Notes: generated from the sequence alone by a model not told the origin. Positions 1 through 8,240 are shown, counted from the first letter of the stretch. The stretch: DNA of 50,013 bases from Planctomycetota bacterium (GCA_016872915.1 VGYQ01000009.1:1-50013), one strand, 5' to 3'. A program made the numbers and translations.

Positions 1-14
1 CTGGATGGACGCGT

Positions 15-20
15 TAGTCT
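15..20 (+). promoter_or_regulatory. -10-like element for truB
   Basis: TAGTCT lies 9 nt before the GTG start of truB, with no Shine-Dalgarno sequence between. This fits the TANNNT-plus-start pattern seen before many genes here and suggests a very short or absent leader. The tag at 17-19 could also be the stop codon of an upstream gene cut by the window edge. Confidence 0.4.
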
Positions 21-29
21 AGCGAACGA

Positions 30-767
30 GTGAAGCGTTCTGCAGAGGGCCATGAAAGAGGACTCGATGGCATCCTGCTCGTGGACAAGCCCATCGGCCC
101 CACAAGCATGCGCGCGGTCGAGCGCGTGCGCCGCGCGGCGGGCGGGGTGCGCTGTGGACATGCGGGGACGCTCGATCCGCTGGCGAGCGGGCTGCTCGTG
201 ATTGGGCTTGGGTCATGCACGAAGCAGTTGAGTCAGTGGATGGCGGGTGACAAGCGGTATGAGAGTGTGATGGATTTGTCGGCGTTCACGGCCACGGACG
301 ACAGTGAGGGAGCGATGGAAGTTGTGGAGGTGGCGCTGCCGCCCTCGCGTGCGGTGGTCGAGAGTGCCGTGCGTTCGTTCGTGGGAGAGATCATGCAGGC
401 GCCGCCTGCGTTCAGCGCGGTCAAGATTGCCGGCCGGCGTGCGTATGACTTGGCCAGGCGCGAGGTGCGTGCGGGTGGCGATGCGGGGTCGGTGCAGCCG
501 CAGGCGCGCGCCGTGCGTGTGCATGGGATTGATGTGGTCGCGTGGGAGTGGCCGCTGCTGACGGTGCGGATTCACTGCGACAAGGGTTTCTATGTGCGCA
601 GCCTCGCGCGTGATCTTGGGAGGGCGCTTGGCACGGGCGGGTTCTGCCGATCGATCCGCCGAACCTGGAGCGCACCATTTCGAGTGGAGGATGCGCTGGC
701 GCTCGATGCGCTGCCGCAGCGGTTGCTGCAGGAACACCTGCGTGCGGCGCCAGAGGTTCAGGGCTGA
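30..767 (+). CDS. truB: tRNA pseudouridine(55) synthase TruB
   Basis: Makes pseudouridine at position 55 in the T-loop of tRNAs, in the cytoplasm. The 245-aa protein carries the TruB signature near its N-terminus (LLVDKPIGPTS at about 16-26) and the catalytic motif GHAGTLDPLASG at 43-54, with the nucleophilic aspartate at residue 49. The K-GFYVRSLARDLG segment typical of the family is near residue 190. It is on the short side for TruB and has no clear extra C-terminal PUA domain. The start is GTG at 30, chosen because it is the only in-frame start ahead of the conserved core. Its 3' end overlaps the convergent lspA by 10 nt. Confidence 0.93.
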   Translation: MKRSAEGHERGLDGILLVDKPIGPTSMRAVERVRRAAGGVRCGHAGTLDPLASGLLVIGLGSCTKQLSQWMAGDKRYESVMDLSAFTATDDSEGAMEVVEVALPPSRAVVESAVRSFVGEIMQAPPAFSAVKIAGRRAYDLARREVRAGGDAGSVQPQARAVRVHGIDVVAWEWPLLTVRIHCDKGFYVRSLARDLGRALGTGGFCRSIRRTWSAPFRVEDALALDALPQRLLQEHLRAAPEVQG

Positions 768-1402
768 GCGGCGGTGCTGCGCGCGGCTTTGCTGGCGGCG
801 CGTGCGGCTGCATCGGCGCGGATCGACTGCAGAATCAGGATCGCCATGCCGATCAGGAGAACGACATCGGCGATGTTGAAGACCCACGGGAAGATCTCGC
901 GCGATCCGCCAGGCCACGAGAGATTGAACGGCAGATCGCGGCGCGGCAGCATGTGGAGGAAGTCACGCACGGCGCCGAATGTGATGCGGTCGTAGAGGTT
1001 GCCGATGCCACCTGCGAGGACGAGACCGAGTGCGACGTGTGCCAGAGTGGAACGCGCACGCGTCCAGAACGCGAAGAGGAAGAGACCAACTGAGACCGCC
1101 ACCACGGTGAGCACAATGAACATGCCGCGTGCGTTCTGCCCGATGCCAAAGACGGCGCCGTGGTTGACCACGAGATGGAAGTCGAGCAGGTCGGGCGAGA
1201 GGACACGAATGCCGCTGTGCCATGGCAAGCGGTAAGAGGGGTCTGCCACGACTTCACGCGGCGCAAGGATGATGGGGTCGCCCGCGACCGTGGCGAAGGC
1301 TGCGTGCTTGCTCCAGAGATCCGCGCCGAGCGCGAGCGCCCACACGCAGAGCAGCACGGCCCACGCACGCGGCGAGCGCCACGCAGGGCCGTCGGCGTTC
1401 AC
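758..1402 (-). CDS. lspA: Lipoprotein signal peptidase LspA (signal peptidase II)
   Basis: Cleaves signal peptides of diacylglyceryl-modified prolipoproteins in the inner membrane. The family blocks are present in order: N-terminal membrane segment (AWAVLLCVWALALGADLWSK), VNHGAVFGIG, GGIGNLYDR with the first catalytic aspartate, VRDFL, and FNIADVVLL with the second. About 214 aa from the GTG at 1402. This GTG shares a GTGA overlap with the stop codon of the upstream DksA-like gene, which implies translational coupling; a longer reading from 1459 would run deep into that gene. The window encodes several lipobox proteins (for example 26349 and mltA) that would be substrates. Confidence 0.92.
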   Translation of the reverse strand: MNADGPAWRSPRAWAVLLCVWALALGADLWSKHAAFATVAGDPIILAPREVVADPSYRLPWHSGIRVLSPDLLDFHLVVNHGAVFGIGQNARGMFIVLTVVAVSVGLFLFAFWTRARSTLAHVALGLVLAGGIGNLYDRITFGAVRDFLHMLPRRDLPFNLSWPGGSREIFPWVFNIADVVLLIGMAILILQSIRADAAARAASKAARSTAAQP

Positions 1403-2379
1403 ACAAGACCCCTGCTCTTCTCCATGATCCGCTCGGACTCGACCGTGTACTTCGCCCATGGCTTTGCATCGAGTCGCCCTTTGGGAATGGGCTTGCCTGT
1501 CATGAGGCAGAGACCGTAGGTGAGGTCCTTGATGCGTGCGAGCGCGTCGTCCACTTCCCGGACGATCTCGCGGTCGTGCTGCGCGAACTCCAACGCGAAA
1601 CCCTGCTCGAATGTGTCGGTACCGATGTCCGCCATGTGCAGCGGCATCGTGGAAAGGCCGCCGTCGCTGCTCTTGAGCGCTTCACGTTCCGTGTCATCCA
1701 CGCGATCCACAAGCTCCGTGCGCAGTCGAAGCAAAACATCGTGGTAGCGGTCGAGATCTCGCGCAGACAGCTTCGTCTTTCCAAGCTTGAGTGGGGCCGG
1801 CTCCTGCTCCACCGCGGGCGCGGCCTTCGGTGCCGCCTTGCGCTTGGCGACCTTGATTCCCTTCATGGAGAGAACGCGCACACGGCGACCATTGATCACC
1901 ACGAAGCCGGCAGGCGCCTTCTGCGTGCTTGCCGCCTGAACGGCGGCTTCTGCAACGGATCGCGCATTGGCAAAGTCGATCTTCTTGCGTGTCTCTTTTG
2001 GCTTCTCGCCCGCGCGCGGTGGCTTTGCCTTCGGGCGCTGCTTCGCAATGACTGGCGGCGGCGCGCCCTTGGAGCGCTTGGGCGGCGGCGGTGGCGGGCC
2101 CACGATGCTCTCGGGCATCTCGTACACCTTTTTCGGCGGCGGCAGTTTGGTCAGCTGCGGTGCGGTGGGCGGTGCCTGCTTTTTGGCGATGAGCGTGGGC
2201 ATCGGCTTCGATCCCCCGACGGTCTTGCCGCCCGACTTCCCTGATGCCTTGCCAGCCGCCTTGGCGGCCTTTTTGTCCTTCTCACGATCCTTGCCACCAC
2301 GGGCCATCGAACGAGATGCGGCTTTTTTCTTTGCTGCCACGCGTGGGTCCTCCTGGTTCGACTCCAACAGCGCTGCCAT
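1399..2379 (-). CDS. DksA/TraR-like protein with degenerate zinc finger and long basic N-terminus
   Basis: The C-terminal 120 residues look like DksA/TraR: a coiled-coil region (DRYHDVLLRLRTELVDRV ... ALARIKDLTYG) followed by YGLCLMTGKPIPKGRLDAKP. In the family this finger is normally C-x-x-C...C-x-x-C; here only the first cysteine remains, so zinc binding is doubtful. The first 200 residues are Lys/Ala/Pro-rich and low in complexity, with proline runs. The frame stays open to a TTG at 2433, but that TTG is the first triplet of a good -35 box, so I place the start at the ATG at 2379 (326 aa). The gene is coupled to lspA. DksA proteins bind RNA polymerase with ppGpp; whether this one does is inference. 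Confidence 0.75.
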   Translation of the reverse strand: MAALLESNQEDPRVAAKKKAASRSMARGGKDREKDKKAAKAAGKASGKSGGKTVGGSKPMPTLIAKKQAPPTAPQLTKLPPPKKVYEMPESIVGPPPPPPKRSKGAPPPVIAKQRPKAKPPRAGEKPKETRKKIDFANARSVAEAAVQAASTQKAPAGFVVINGRRVRVLSMKGIKVAKRKAAPKAAPAVEQEPAPLKLGKTKLSARDLDRYHDVLLRLRTELVDRVDDTEREALKSSDGGLSTMPLHMADIGTDTFEQGFALEFAQHDREIVREVDDALARIKDLTYGLCLMTGKPIPKGRLDAKPWAKYTVESERIMEKSRGLV

Positions 2380-2404
2380 TCTGCGCTCGGTCGACAGACC
2401 TTCG

Positions 2405-2433
2405 ATCTTATCGAAATCACGCCAAAAAGTCAA
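2405..2433 (-). promoter_or_regulatory. Sigma-70-type promoter of the DksA-like gene and lspA
   Basis: On the minus strand TTGACT (2433-2428) is followed after exactly 17 nt by TAAGAT (2410-2405). Transcription should start near 2398, about 19 nt before the ATG at 2379. This is the best classical promoter in the first 10 kb, and it decides the start of the gene. Confidence 0.75.
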
Positions 2434-2485
2434 TGCGTTGTCACGTCACGACGCATCCGCGCGTGGTGCACTTCGCAGTCTTCCT

Positions 2486-3451
2486 TCAGCGCGGAGCACC
2501 GATTCGGCGGAACTTCTCGTAGCGCTGCGAGAGCAGTGTTTCGGTGTCGATCTTTGTGAGGTGCGTCAACTGCTCGACGATCCATGCCTGAAGCGCCTGC
2601 GATGCGGCGCGCGGATTTCGGTGCGCGCCGCCCACGGGCTCACGGATCACCGCATCCACGAGGCCGTTTGCAAGATTGTCCTTTGCCGTGAGTGCCAGCG
2701 CCTTCGCGGCCTGTGGATTGGTGCGCTCGTTCGCCTCCTTCCAGAGGATTGCCGCGCATCCCTCGGGCGAGATCACGGAGTACCACGCGTTCTCCATCAT
2801 CGCCACGCGATCGGAGACCGCGATGCCGAGCGCGCCGCCCGATCCGCCCTCGCCGATGATGATCGACACGATTGGCGTGCGCATGCGACTCATCTCACGG
2901 AGGTTGACTGCGATCGCCTCTGCCTGTCCGCGCTGCTCGCTATCGATGCCTGGGTACGCGCCCGGCGTGTCCACGAGCGTCACGATCGGCAGTCGGAACT
3001 TCTCCGCGAGACGCATCTTCAGCAGCGCCTTGCGGTAGCCCTCTGGGTTGGCGCAGCCGAATCTGCAGGCAATGCGTTCAGGCGTGGTGCGCCCCTTCTG
3101 GTGACCAACAAGCAGCACCTTGAACGCCCCCAGCCGAGCGAAACCCGTGACGATCGCGGGGTCATCCGCAAAGCGGCGGTCGCCGTGCAACGGGCAAAAG
3201 TCGCGGCAGATGAGGTCGACATAGTCGAGCGTCTGCGGCCGCGCAGGGTGCCGAGCCACGCGGACCGTTTGCCAGGGGGTGAGTTCGCGGTAGGTCTTCT
3301 CCAGGACGGTGGTGTGCGTGGCGCGCAGCGTCGCCATTTCGTCAGGTGCCGCCGTAGCGGATGCCTCGAGCGCTGCGATCTGCCGTTCCACCTCGGCCAC
3401 GGGCTGCTCAAAATCAAGCAGCGCGACCGACCCAATCGAGTTCTGGGTCAT
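2486..3451 (-). CDS. accA: Acetyl-CoA carboxylase carboxyltransferase subunit alpha
   Basis: Alpha subunit of the carboxyltransferase that moves the carboxyl group from biotin carrier protein to acetyl-CoA, the first step of fatty acid synthesis. The 321-aa length is typical. Family markers are an N-terminal helical pair (DFEQPVAEVERQIAALEAS), the segment PWQTVRVARHPARPQTLDYV, DTPGAYPGIDSEQRGQAEAI, GEGGSGGALG and YSVISPEGCAAILWK. The ATG at 3451 opens 6 nt after a -10-like TACCAT. The gene is divergent from proC across 34 nt and lies 106 nt upstream of the DksA-like gene, which has its own promoter. Confidence 0.95.
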   Translation of the reverse strand: MTQNSIGSVALLDFEQPVAEVERQIAALEASATAAPDEMATLRATHTTVLEKTYRELTPWQTVRVARHPARPQTLDYVDLICRDFCPLHGDRRFADDPAIVTGFARLGAFKVLLVGHQKGRTTPERIACRFGCANPEGYRKALLKMRLAEKFRLPIVTLVDTPGAYPGIDSEQRGQAEAIAVNLREMSRMRTPIVSIIIGEGGSGGALGIAVSDRVAMMENAWYSVISPEGCAAILWKEANERTNPQAAKALALTAKDNLANGLVDAVIREPVGGAHRNPRAASQALQAWIVEQLTHLTKIDTETLLSQRYEKFRRIGAPR

Positions 3452-3457
3452 AGGCGA

Positions 3458-3463
3458 ATGGTA
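3458..3463 (-). promoter_or_regulatory. -10-like element for accA
   Basis: TACCAT on the minus strand ends 6 nt before the accA ATG; there is no room for a Shine-Dalgarno sequence. It suggests a leaderless accA transcript. No -35 is visible at the usual distance. Confidence 0.5.
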
Positions 3464-3473
3464 CCACCCATGC

Positions 3474-3479
3474 TATTGT
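3474..3479 (+). promoter_or_regulatory. -10-like element for proC
   Basis: TGCTATTGT (an extended -10 with TATTGT at 3474-3479) sits 6 nt before the proC ATG. Initiation would fall on or next to the start codon. It faces the accA element, only 10 nt away, in the same 34-nt gap. Confidence 0.55.
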
Positions 3480-3485
3480 TGGCGT

Positions 3486-4331
3486 ATGGCTGAAACAGTT
3501 GCGGTGGTTGGTTTCGGCAGCATGGGAACCGCGCTCGTGAAGGGCTGCATGCGTGCGTCGGTCTACACCGCGAAACAGTTCACAATCGTCGATCCTGATC
3601 CGGAGGCCCGCGAACGCGCCATGCAGATTGGCTGCAACGCGACGGCCGACCTCGGGTGTGCGACGGATGCCGACATCGTTGTGTTGGCCGTGAAGCCGCA
3701 GTCGTTCCCCGACGTCGCAGCAAGCATCGGACTTCTCAAGCCAGGCACGCTAGTCATCTCCGTGATGGCTGGCGTTTCCACCACCCGTCTGACTGAAGCC
3801 TTCGGCGCAGGCATTCACACGGTGCGCTGCATGCCGAATGTGGCAGCACAAGTGGGGCTTGCAGTCACGACCTATGCGACCGTCACCGAGTGCTCCGATG
3901 CCAACCGCGCGCGGGCACTTCGCGTGCTCGGGTCCATCGGTTCGACCGTGGAGATTTCAGAGCATCTCTTTGACGCAGCAACCGCGACGAGCGGATCGGG
4001 CCCCGCATACCTCTTCCTCTTGGCGGAGTCGATGATCGAGAGCGCGATGCGTCTGGGCTTCGACCGCCCGACGGCCGACCGACTCGTGCGCCAATCACTG
4101 CTTGGCGCATCCACGCTGCTTGCGCGTGGTGACCGCAATCCCGCGGAACTCCGGGGCATGGTGACCAGCCAAGGCGGCACGACGAGCGCAGCGATGGCAG
4201 TGTTTGAGTCGCATGGGTTCCAGTCCATGATGCACAACGCGCTGCGTGCTGCGCGGGATCGTGGACGTGATCTTGCGGCGACTGCCGCGCGGCAGTCCGC
4301 TCCCCCGCCTGCTGTCACGGGCGGCACATGA
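3486..4331 (+). CDS. proC: Pyrroline-5-carboxylate reductase
   Basis: Reduces 1-pyrroline-5-carboxylate to proline with NAD(P)H, the last step of proline synthesis. The Rossmann motif VVGFGSMG is at residues 8-15, followed by VLAVKPQSF, the middle block MPNVAAQVG, and the conserved C-terminal block SGSGPAYLFLLAESM ... GGTTSAAM. Length 281 aa against about 270 in the family. The ATG at 3486 gives the usual short N-terminus (MAETVAVVGFG); upstream in-frame codons would run into accA. The stop overlaps the next gene's ATG (ATGA), so a biosynthetic gene is coupled to an ABC transporter. Confidence 0.94.
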   Translation: MAETVAVVGFGSMGTALVKGCMRASVYTAKQFTIVDPDPEARERAMQIGCNATADLGCATDADIVVLAVKPQSFPDVAASIGLLKPGTLVISVMAGVSTTRLTEAFGAGIHTVRCMPNVAAQVGLAVTTYATVTECSDANRARALRVLGSIGSTVEISEHLFDAATATSGSGPAYLFLLAESMIESAMRLGFDRPTADRLVRQSLLGASTLLARGDRNPAELRGMVTSQGGTTSAAMAVFESHGFQSMMHNALRAARDRGRDLAATAARQSAPPPAVTGGT

Positions 4332-5320
4332 AAGCCCACTCGACTGACGGCGGCCTCGCCGTGGATGTCGATGGCGTTCGCAAGAACTACGGCCGCCGCA
4401 TCCGAGCACTCCAGGGTGTTTCGCTGCATGTCGCGCCCGGCGAAATCTTCGGCCTGCTTGGACCAAACGGTGCGGGCAAAAGCACGCTCGTGAAAGTGCT
4501 CATGACACTCGTGCGCGCCGACGAAGCGCGGGGATCCGTGCTCGGGCATCCCGTGGGGTCATCTGCGGCGCTTGAAGGGATTGGCTATCTGCCCGAACAC
4601 CATCGTTTCCCTGCGTTCCTGACCGGACGGCAGGCGGTCGAGTTCAGCGGCGCCATGTCGAAGGTGGACCGTCCCACGCGCAAACGACGCGCCGCTGAAC
4701 TCCTCGACCGAGTCGGCCTGGGATCGTGGATGGACCGCAAACTCGGCTCGTACTCAAAGGGCATGAAGCAGCGCGCTGGACTCGCTGCGGCGCTCGTGAA
4801 CGATCCAAAGCTGGTGGTGCTCGACGAGCCGACCGACGGCGTCGATCCAGTCGGTCGTCGCGAAATCCGCGATCTGCTCGTGGAGATGCGGGCCGAAGGA
4901 CGAACAGTGCTGCTGAACTCGCACTTGCTGTCGGAGGTCGAAGGCGTCTGCGACCGCGTCGGCATTCTGGTGCAGGGTCGGCTGGCTGCGCAAGGCACGA
5001 TCGACGAACTGACGGCATCGAGCCGCCGCTACGAGATCGTCATCGCTGGGGAAGCACCTGTTTGGTGCGATGCGGAAACGCGCATCGAGCGCGTCCCCGC
5101 TGGCACGCTGCAGGGCGTTGGCATTGCAGGCGCCGCCACACGACTGATGTTCCTCGGGCTCGATGCACATGGCGCGCAGCCACTGCTCGATCGACTCCGC
5201 GCCGAAGGGCGAACGGTGGTCTCCGTGCAGACCGTGCGCGAGTCGCTCGAGGATCTCTTCCTGCGCGCCGTCACCGATCCGTCCACGGGTCTCATCCTCA
5301 AGCCAGGTGCGGCGCGATGA
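4328..5320 (+). CDS. ABC transporter ATP-binding protein (ABC-2 exporter type)
   Basis: ATPase subunit of an export-type ABC transporter, 330 aa. Walker A GPNGAGKST is at 45-53, the signature YSKGMKQR is in place of the usual LSGGQ, and Walker B is LVVLDEPTDGVDP with the switch histidine in LLNSHLL. The last 100 residues form the extra C-terminal domain common in CcmA/NatA-type ATPases. It overlaps proC upstream and the permease gene downstream, each by ATGA, so the three are probably translated together. The substrate cannot be told from sequence; NatAB-like or gliding/secretion exporters are possible relatives. Confidence 0.9.
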   Translation: MKAHSTDGGLAVDVDGVRKNYGRRIRALQGVSLHVAPGEIFGLLGPNGAGKSTLVKVLMTLVRADEARGSVLGHPVGSSAALEGIGYLPEHHRFPAFLTGRQAVEFSGAMSKVDRPTRKRRAAELLDRVGLGSWMDRKLGSYSKGMKQRAGLAAALVNDPKLVVLDEPTDGVDPVGRREIRDLLVEMRAEGRTVLLNSHLLSEVEGVCDRVGILVQGRLAAQGTIDELTASSRRYEIVIAGEAPVWCDAETRIERVPAGTLQGVGIAGAATRLMFLGLDAHGAQPLLDRLRAEGRTVVSVQTVRESLEDLFLRAVTDPSTGLILKPGAAR

Positions 5321-6399
5321 CCCAGACAGCCGCGATCTTTCTCAGCGCCTACCGCGAACTCAGTGCGCGGCGCCTCTTCTGGCTCGCGCTTGTCATCAAT
5401 GTGCTCGTGGTGGCCCTCTTCGCGTCTCTTGGCATCAACGAGCAAGGCATCAGTTTCCTTGGGTGGACCTTCGATAGCCCCTTCTACAACAGCACCACAA
5501 CCTCGCCCGAAACTTTCTACAAGTCGCTCTTTGTTGCGCTCGGCGTGGACTGGTGGCTCGGGCTGATCGCCACGCTGCTCGCGCTCGTGACGACATGCGG
5601 CATCATCCCCGATCTGGTCGCGCCAGGCTCGATCGATCTGCTGCTGGCCAAGCCCATTGGCCGCGCGCGCCTCTTCCTCACGAAGTATGCGACTGGGCTG
5701 CTGTTCGCAGCCCTGCAAGTCACCGTCTTTTCACTCGCCAGTTTTGCTGCGATTGGTCTGCGCGGCAATGTGTGGGAATGGGGCCTCTTCCTCGCGGTGC
5801 CCATCGTTACCTTCTTTTACAGCTTGCTCTACTGCATCTGCGCCCTCGTGGGAATGCTGACCAAATCATCGGTCGCATCACTGATCCTGACGCTGCTGGC
5901 ATGGACAGTCATCTTCTCGGTGAACCTTTCCGAGTCGATTGTGGTGGCGGGTCGAATCGCCAACTCACTCGAGACCGTCGCGATCGAGAAGGAACTTACG
6001 GCGGGCGTGACAGAGGATGGATCCGAGCCGCTTGAGGAGAGCGATTTGGAAACGCTGCGGTCGGATCTGCAGAGGGCGAAGGACAATCGCGTCGACTGGG
6101 ACCGCGCGTACTTCTGGTTCCACGGCATCAAGTCGTTCGTGCCCAAAACAGGTGACACGCTCGAGCTGCTCGATCGTTGGCTGCTCGCATCTGCTTCCAT
6201 GCCCACGCGCGACCCTGATTCGGAGCGCGGACCGCAGCGCGCATTCGGTCCGCGCCGCGTGAAGCGAGGCGAGTACGAGCGCGCACTCAAAGAGGAGGAG
6301 CGTTCACGCTCGATCGCGTGGGTCCTTGGGACAAGCGCCGCATTCGAGGCGGGAATCCTGCTGCTTGCGACCGTTGTCTTTGTACGGCGCGATTACTGA
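5317..6399 (+). CDS. ABC-2 type transporter permease
   Basis: Membrane partner of the preceding ATPase, 360 aa. It has an N-terminal cytoplasmic helix leading into a first membrane segment (LFWLALVINVLVVALFASLG), then further segments near 85-105 (GLIATLLALVTTCGIIPDLV), 130-155, 160-190 and 195-215. A hydrophilic loop of about 120 residues carrying acidic stretches follows, and a last segment (AFEAGILLLATVVFV) closes the protein. The phrase PGSIDLLLAKPIGRARLFLTKY is typical of ABC-2 permeases of the NosY/CcmB-like kind. The large loop before the last helix is probably extracytoplasmic. It ends 7 nt inside the convergent mltA gene. Confidence 0.85.
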   Translation: MTQTAAIFLSAYRELSARRLFWLALVINVLVVALFASLGINEQGISFLGWTFDSPFYNSTTTSPETFYKSLFVALGVDWWLGLIATLLALVTTCGIIPDLVAPGSIDLLLAKPIGRARLFLTKYATGLLFAALQVTVFSLASFAAIGLRGNVWEWGLFLAVPIVTFFYSLLYCICALVGMLTKSSVASLILTLLAWTVIFSVNLSESIVVAGRIANSLETVAIEKELTAGVTEDGSEPLEESDLETLRSDLQRAKDNRVDWDRAYFWFHGIKSFVPKTGDTLELLDRWLLASASMPTRDPDSERGPQRAFGPRRVKRGEYERALKEEERSRSIAWVLGTSAAFEAGILLLATVVFVRRDY

Positions 6400-7688
6400 G
6401 CGCGGCGCGCGGGCTTCTTGCCCGTTGCTGGCGCTTTCGGGGCATCCCTCGCCGGCAGCGGGAACTGCGAAACATAGTCAGGCTTCAGGAAGAAGTAATA
6501 GAGCGTTCCCTCGGCATACTGACCGCCCGCGAGAATCTCTGCGCTCGGACCGATGCCCATGAAGATGTCCGCGCGCCCAGGTGCGCGGATCGCACCGCCC
6601 GTGTCCTGATCGAGCATGAAGCGCTTGAACACCGTCTTGGATGAGCCGTAGGTGGCGCCCATGGTGTCGACGAATGTGACGCCGCCGGGCGGATACACGC
6701 TCTTGTCCGTGGCAAGCGACGCCTGATCGGTCACCTTGACGCCGAGGCTGCCTGCGGGCCACGTCTTGCCGTCGTATTCCTGGAAGAACACGAAACGGTT
6801 GTTCATATTGATGTAACGCTCGACTGTCGTCGGATCTTTCTCGTAGAGCCGGCGCACCGCCGTGAGACTGAGTTGATCCTCAGGGATCAGTCCCGCTTTC
6901 ATGAGGCTCGTGCCCAGACCGACGTACTCGCCGTCGGTCGCGCCCGCGTAGCCGATGAACAGGATGCGTCCGTCGGTCAGCGTCAACTTGGCGCTGCCGT
7001 TGATCTGCACGATGTACGCATCGAGTGCGGTCGGGAACCACGCGAGTTCAAGCCCCTTCAGCATCCCGCTCGATTCGATCTCGGCGCGGTTTGGCCAAGG
7101 TTCGACTGAACTCTCGGACACTCGGCGACCGAGCGCCTTGCCCGTGACGGGATCGGTCTCGAGTTCCTTCGGTCGTCGGTACACGGGGAAGTCGAAGCCG
7201 GGCTGTCGAGTCAGGCTCGCGCGGAACTCCGGCGCGAAGTAACCGGTGAACAGCACGCCACCTTTGCCATTCCATCCCTTGGTCTGGTAGCAGTCGAACA
7301 TCTGCTTCAGTGCTGCTGTGAACGCGTCCGCGTTCCCGCTGTCGGTCAGCACCTGTTGGAACGCCATGATGCTTGCGGATGCCTGATCCCATGTGGCGAC
7401 ATCGGGGAAGGGAAACATTTGCGGAAATCGGGTGCGGCTCGATGGCGCCTCGAACCACTTCTGGCTCTGCATGAGCGCCTCGGTGAGATACGCGTCGCGC
7501 CCATCCCACGCCTTCGTGAGGTCGGGCCACGGCTCCTCTGGCCCGAGTTTGCGAAGCGCGCACTCGCCGGGCCCGAGCGGGCGGGCGAAGTCAGCGGTGG
7601 GTGCGGGCGGTGGCGGCGTCTCGCAGCCTGAAAGCAGGGCGAGCGTCAGGGTGGCAAGAATGGATGTGTGGTGGATGCGTCCGTGCAT
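6393..7688 (-). CDS. mltA: Membrane-bound lytic murein transglycosylase A (lipoprotein)
   Basis: Cleaves the MurNAc-GlcNAc bond of peptidoglycan to a 1,6-anhydro end. The 431-aa protein starts with a lipoprotein signal (LALLSGC lipobox, cysteine about residue 22). It has the MltA barrel domain (GVLFTGYFAPEFRAS, FPVYRRP, LELAWFPTALDAYIVQINGS) and ends with a 3D domain (DQDTGGAIRAPGRADIFMG) that carries the catalytic aspartate. The C-terminus has a short basic tail. The ATG at 7688 lies 8 nt after TATCAT. It is divergent from tatA. In a planctomycete this is evidence for active murein turnover alongside murD, ftsW and murG. Confidence 0.9.
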   Translation of the reverse strand: MHGRIHHTSILATLTLALLSGCETPPPPAPTADFARPLGPGECALRKLGPEEPWPDLTKAWDGRDAYLTEALMQSQKWFEAPSSRTRFPQMFPFPDVATWDQASASIMAFQQVLTDSGNADAFTAALKQMFDCYQTKGWNGKGGVLFTGYFAPEFRASLTRQPGFDFPVYRRPKELETDPVTGKALGRRVSESSVEPWPNRAEIESSGMLKGLELAWFPTALDAYIVQINGSAKLTLTDGRILFIGYAGATDGEYVGLGTSLMKAGLIPEDQLSLTAVRRLYEKDPTTVERYINMNNRFVFFQEYDGKTWPAGSLGVKVTDQASLATDKSVYPPGGVTFVDTMGATYGSSKTVFKRFMLDQDTGGAIRAPGRADIFMGIGPSAEILAGGQYAEGTLYYFFLKPDYVSQFPLPARDAPKAPATGKKPARRAQ

Positions 7689-7696
7689 GGGGAAAG

Positions 7697-7702
7697 ATGA
7701 TA
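7697..7702 (-). promoter_or_regulatory. -10-like element for mltA
   Basis: TATCAT on the minus strand, 8 nt before the mltA ATG, with the pyrimidine-rich CTTTCCCC between, so no ribosome binding site is possible. Confidence 0.45.
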
Positions 7703-7737
7703 TGGGCTTGTGGTGCGTGATTTCGTCCCGACTGCGC

Positions 7738-7743
7738 TATCAT
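7738..7743 (+). promoter_or_regulatory. -10-like element for tatA
   Basis: TATCAT is followed after 6 nt by an ATG at 7750 that is in frame with tatA. A second ATG at 7765 is preceded by GGAGG (7752-7756). Either the mRNA is leaderless from 7750, or it begins there and uses the GGAGG for 7765. Confidence 0.45.
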
Positions 7744-7764
7744 CGGCAGATGGAGGTAAATGCC

Positions 7765-8046
7765 ATGACCACTGCTCAGACGTTCTTACTCGCTTGGGGA
7801 TTCTCGGGATGGGAACTCGCCATCATCCTGGTCATCGGGCTGCTGATCTTCGGCCGCCGCCTTCCAGAGCTTGGACGTTCCGTTGGAAAGACGATCGTCG
7901 AGTTCAAGAAGGGGCTCGCCGGCATTGAGTCGGAGGTCAACAACTCTGCGAATTCGTCCTCGGCCTCACCGCCCTCGGCGCTGCCTGCGGGCGACCGATC
8001 CGGCAACGTTGCGGCGAAGGATCCGCTTCAGACACCGAAGAACTGA
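7765..8046 (+). CDS. tatA: Twin-arginine translocase subunit TatA
   Basis: Pore-forming subunit of the Tat system, which exports folded proteins. The 93-aa protein has the TatA layout: a short N-terminus, one membrane helix (WELAIILVIGLLIFG), the hinge FGRRLPELGRSVGK, an amphipathic helix (TIVEFKKGLAGIE) and a polar tail. The start at 7765 is chosen for a good GGAGG 8 nt upstream; 7750 is the alternative and would add five residues (MEVNA). TatB and TatC are not in the window. Monocistronic, followed by 194 nt before the next gene. Confidence 0.9.
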   Translation: MTTAQTFLLAWGFSGWELAIILVIGLLIFGRRLPELGRSVGKTIVEFKKGLAGIESEVNNSANSSSASPPSALPAGDRSGNVAAKDPLQTPKN

Positions 8047-8240
8047 CTTTCTCGGGCTTCCTTTCCAGGGGCACCTTTCGGGGGCAGGGCGGAGCGGGAG
8101 AATTTTCGGCCGATTTCGGCGAGGGGAGCTGCGTCTATCTATGTTGCCCTCGGCATGACGGCAGTCATCAAACGGGGACGAGCCGCCGCGAGCCACGTTC
8201 GGTCTTTGGCGATTCTTTCGCCTTTCTCAAGGGGGATCTC
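8047..8240. other. Intergenic region between tatA and a secreted-protein gene
   Basis: No ORF or RNA gene is evident. It ends in AAGGGGGATCTC, a strong Shine-Dalgarno sequence before the ATG at 8241. I see no confident terminator for tatA and no convincing -35/-10 pair. Confidence 0.5.

Noticed and set aside
1402-1459. Longer N-terminus for LspA starting at 1459
   Set aside because: Would lie inside the DksA-like gene; the GTGA junction at 1402 is a better start.
2380-2433. TTG start for the DksA-like gene
   Set aside because: That TTG is the beginning of a -35 box with a properly spaced -10 downstream, so it lies upstream of the transcript.
8047-8120. Terminator after tatA
   Set aside because: Only short G/C-rich inverted bits without a T tract; not convincing.
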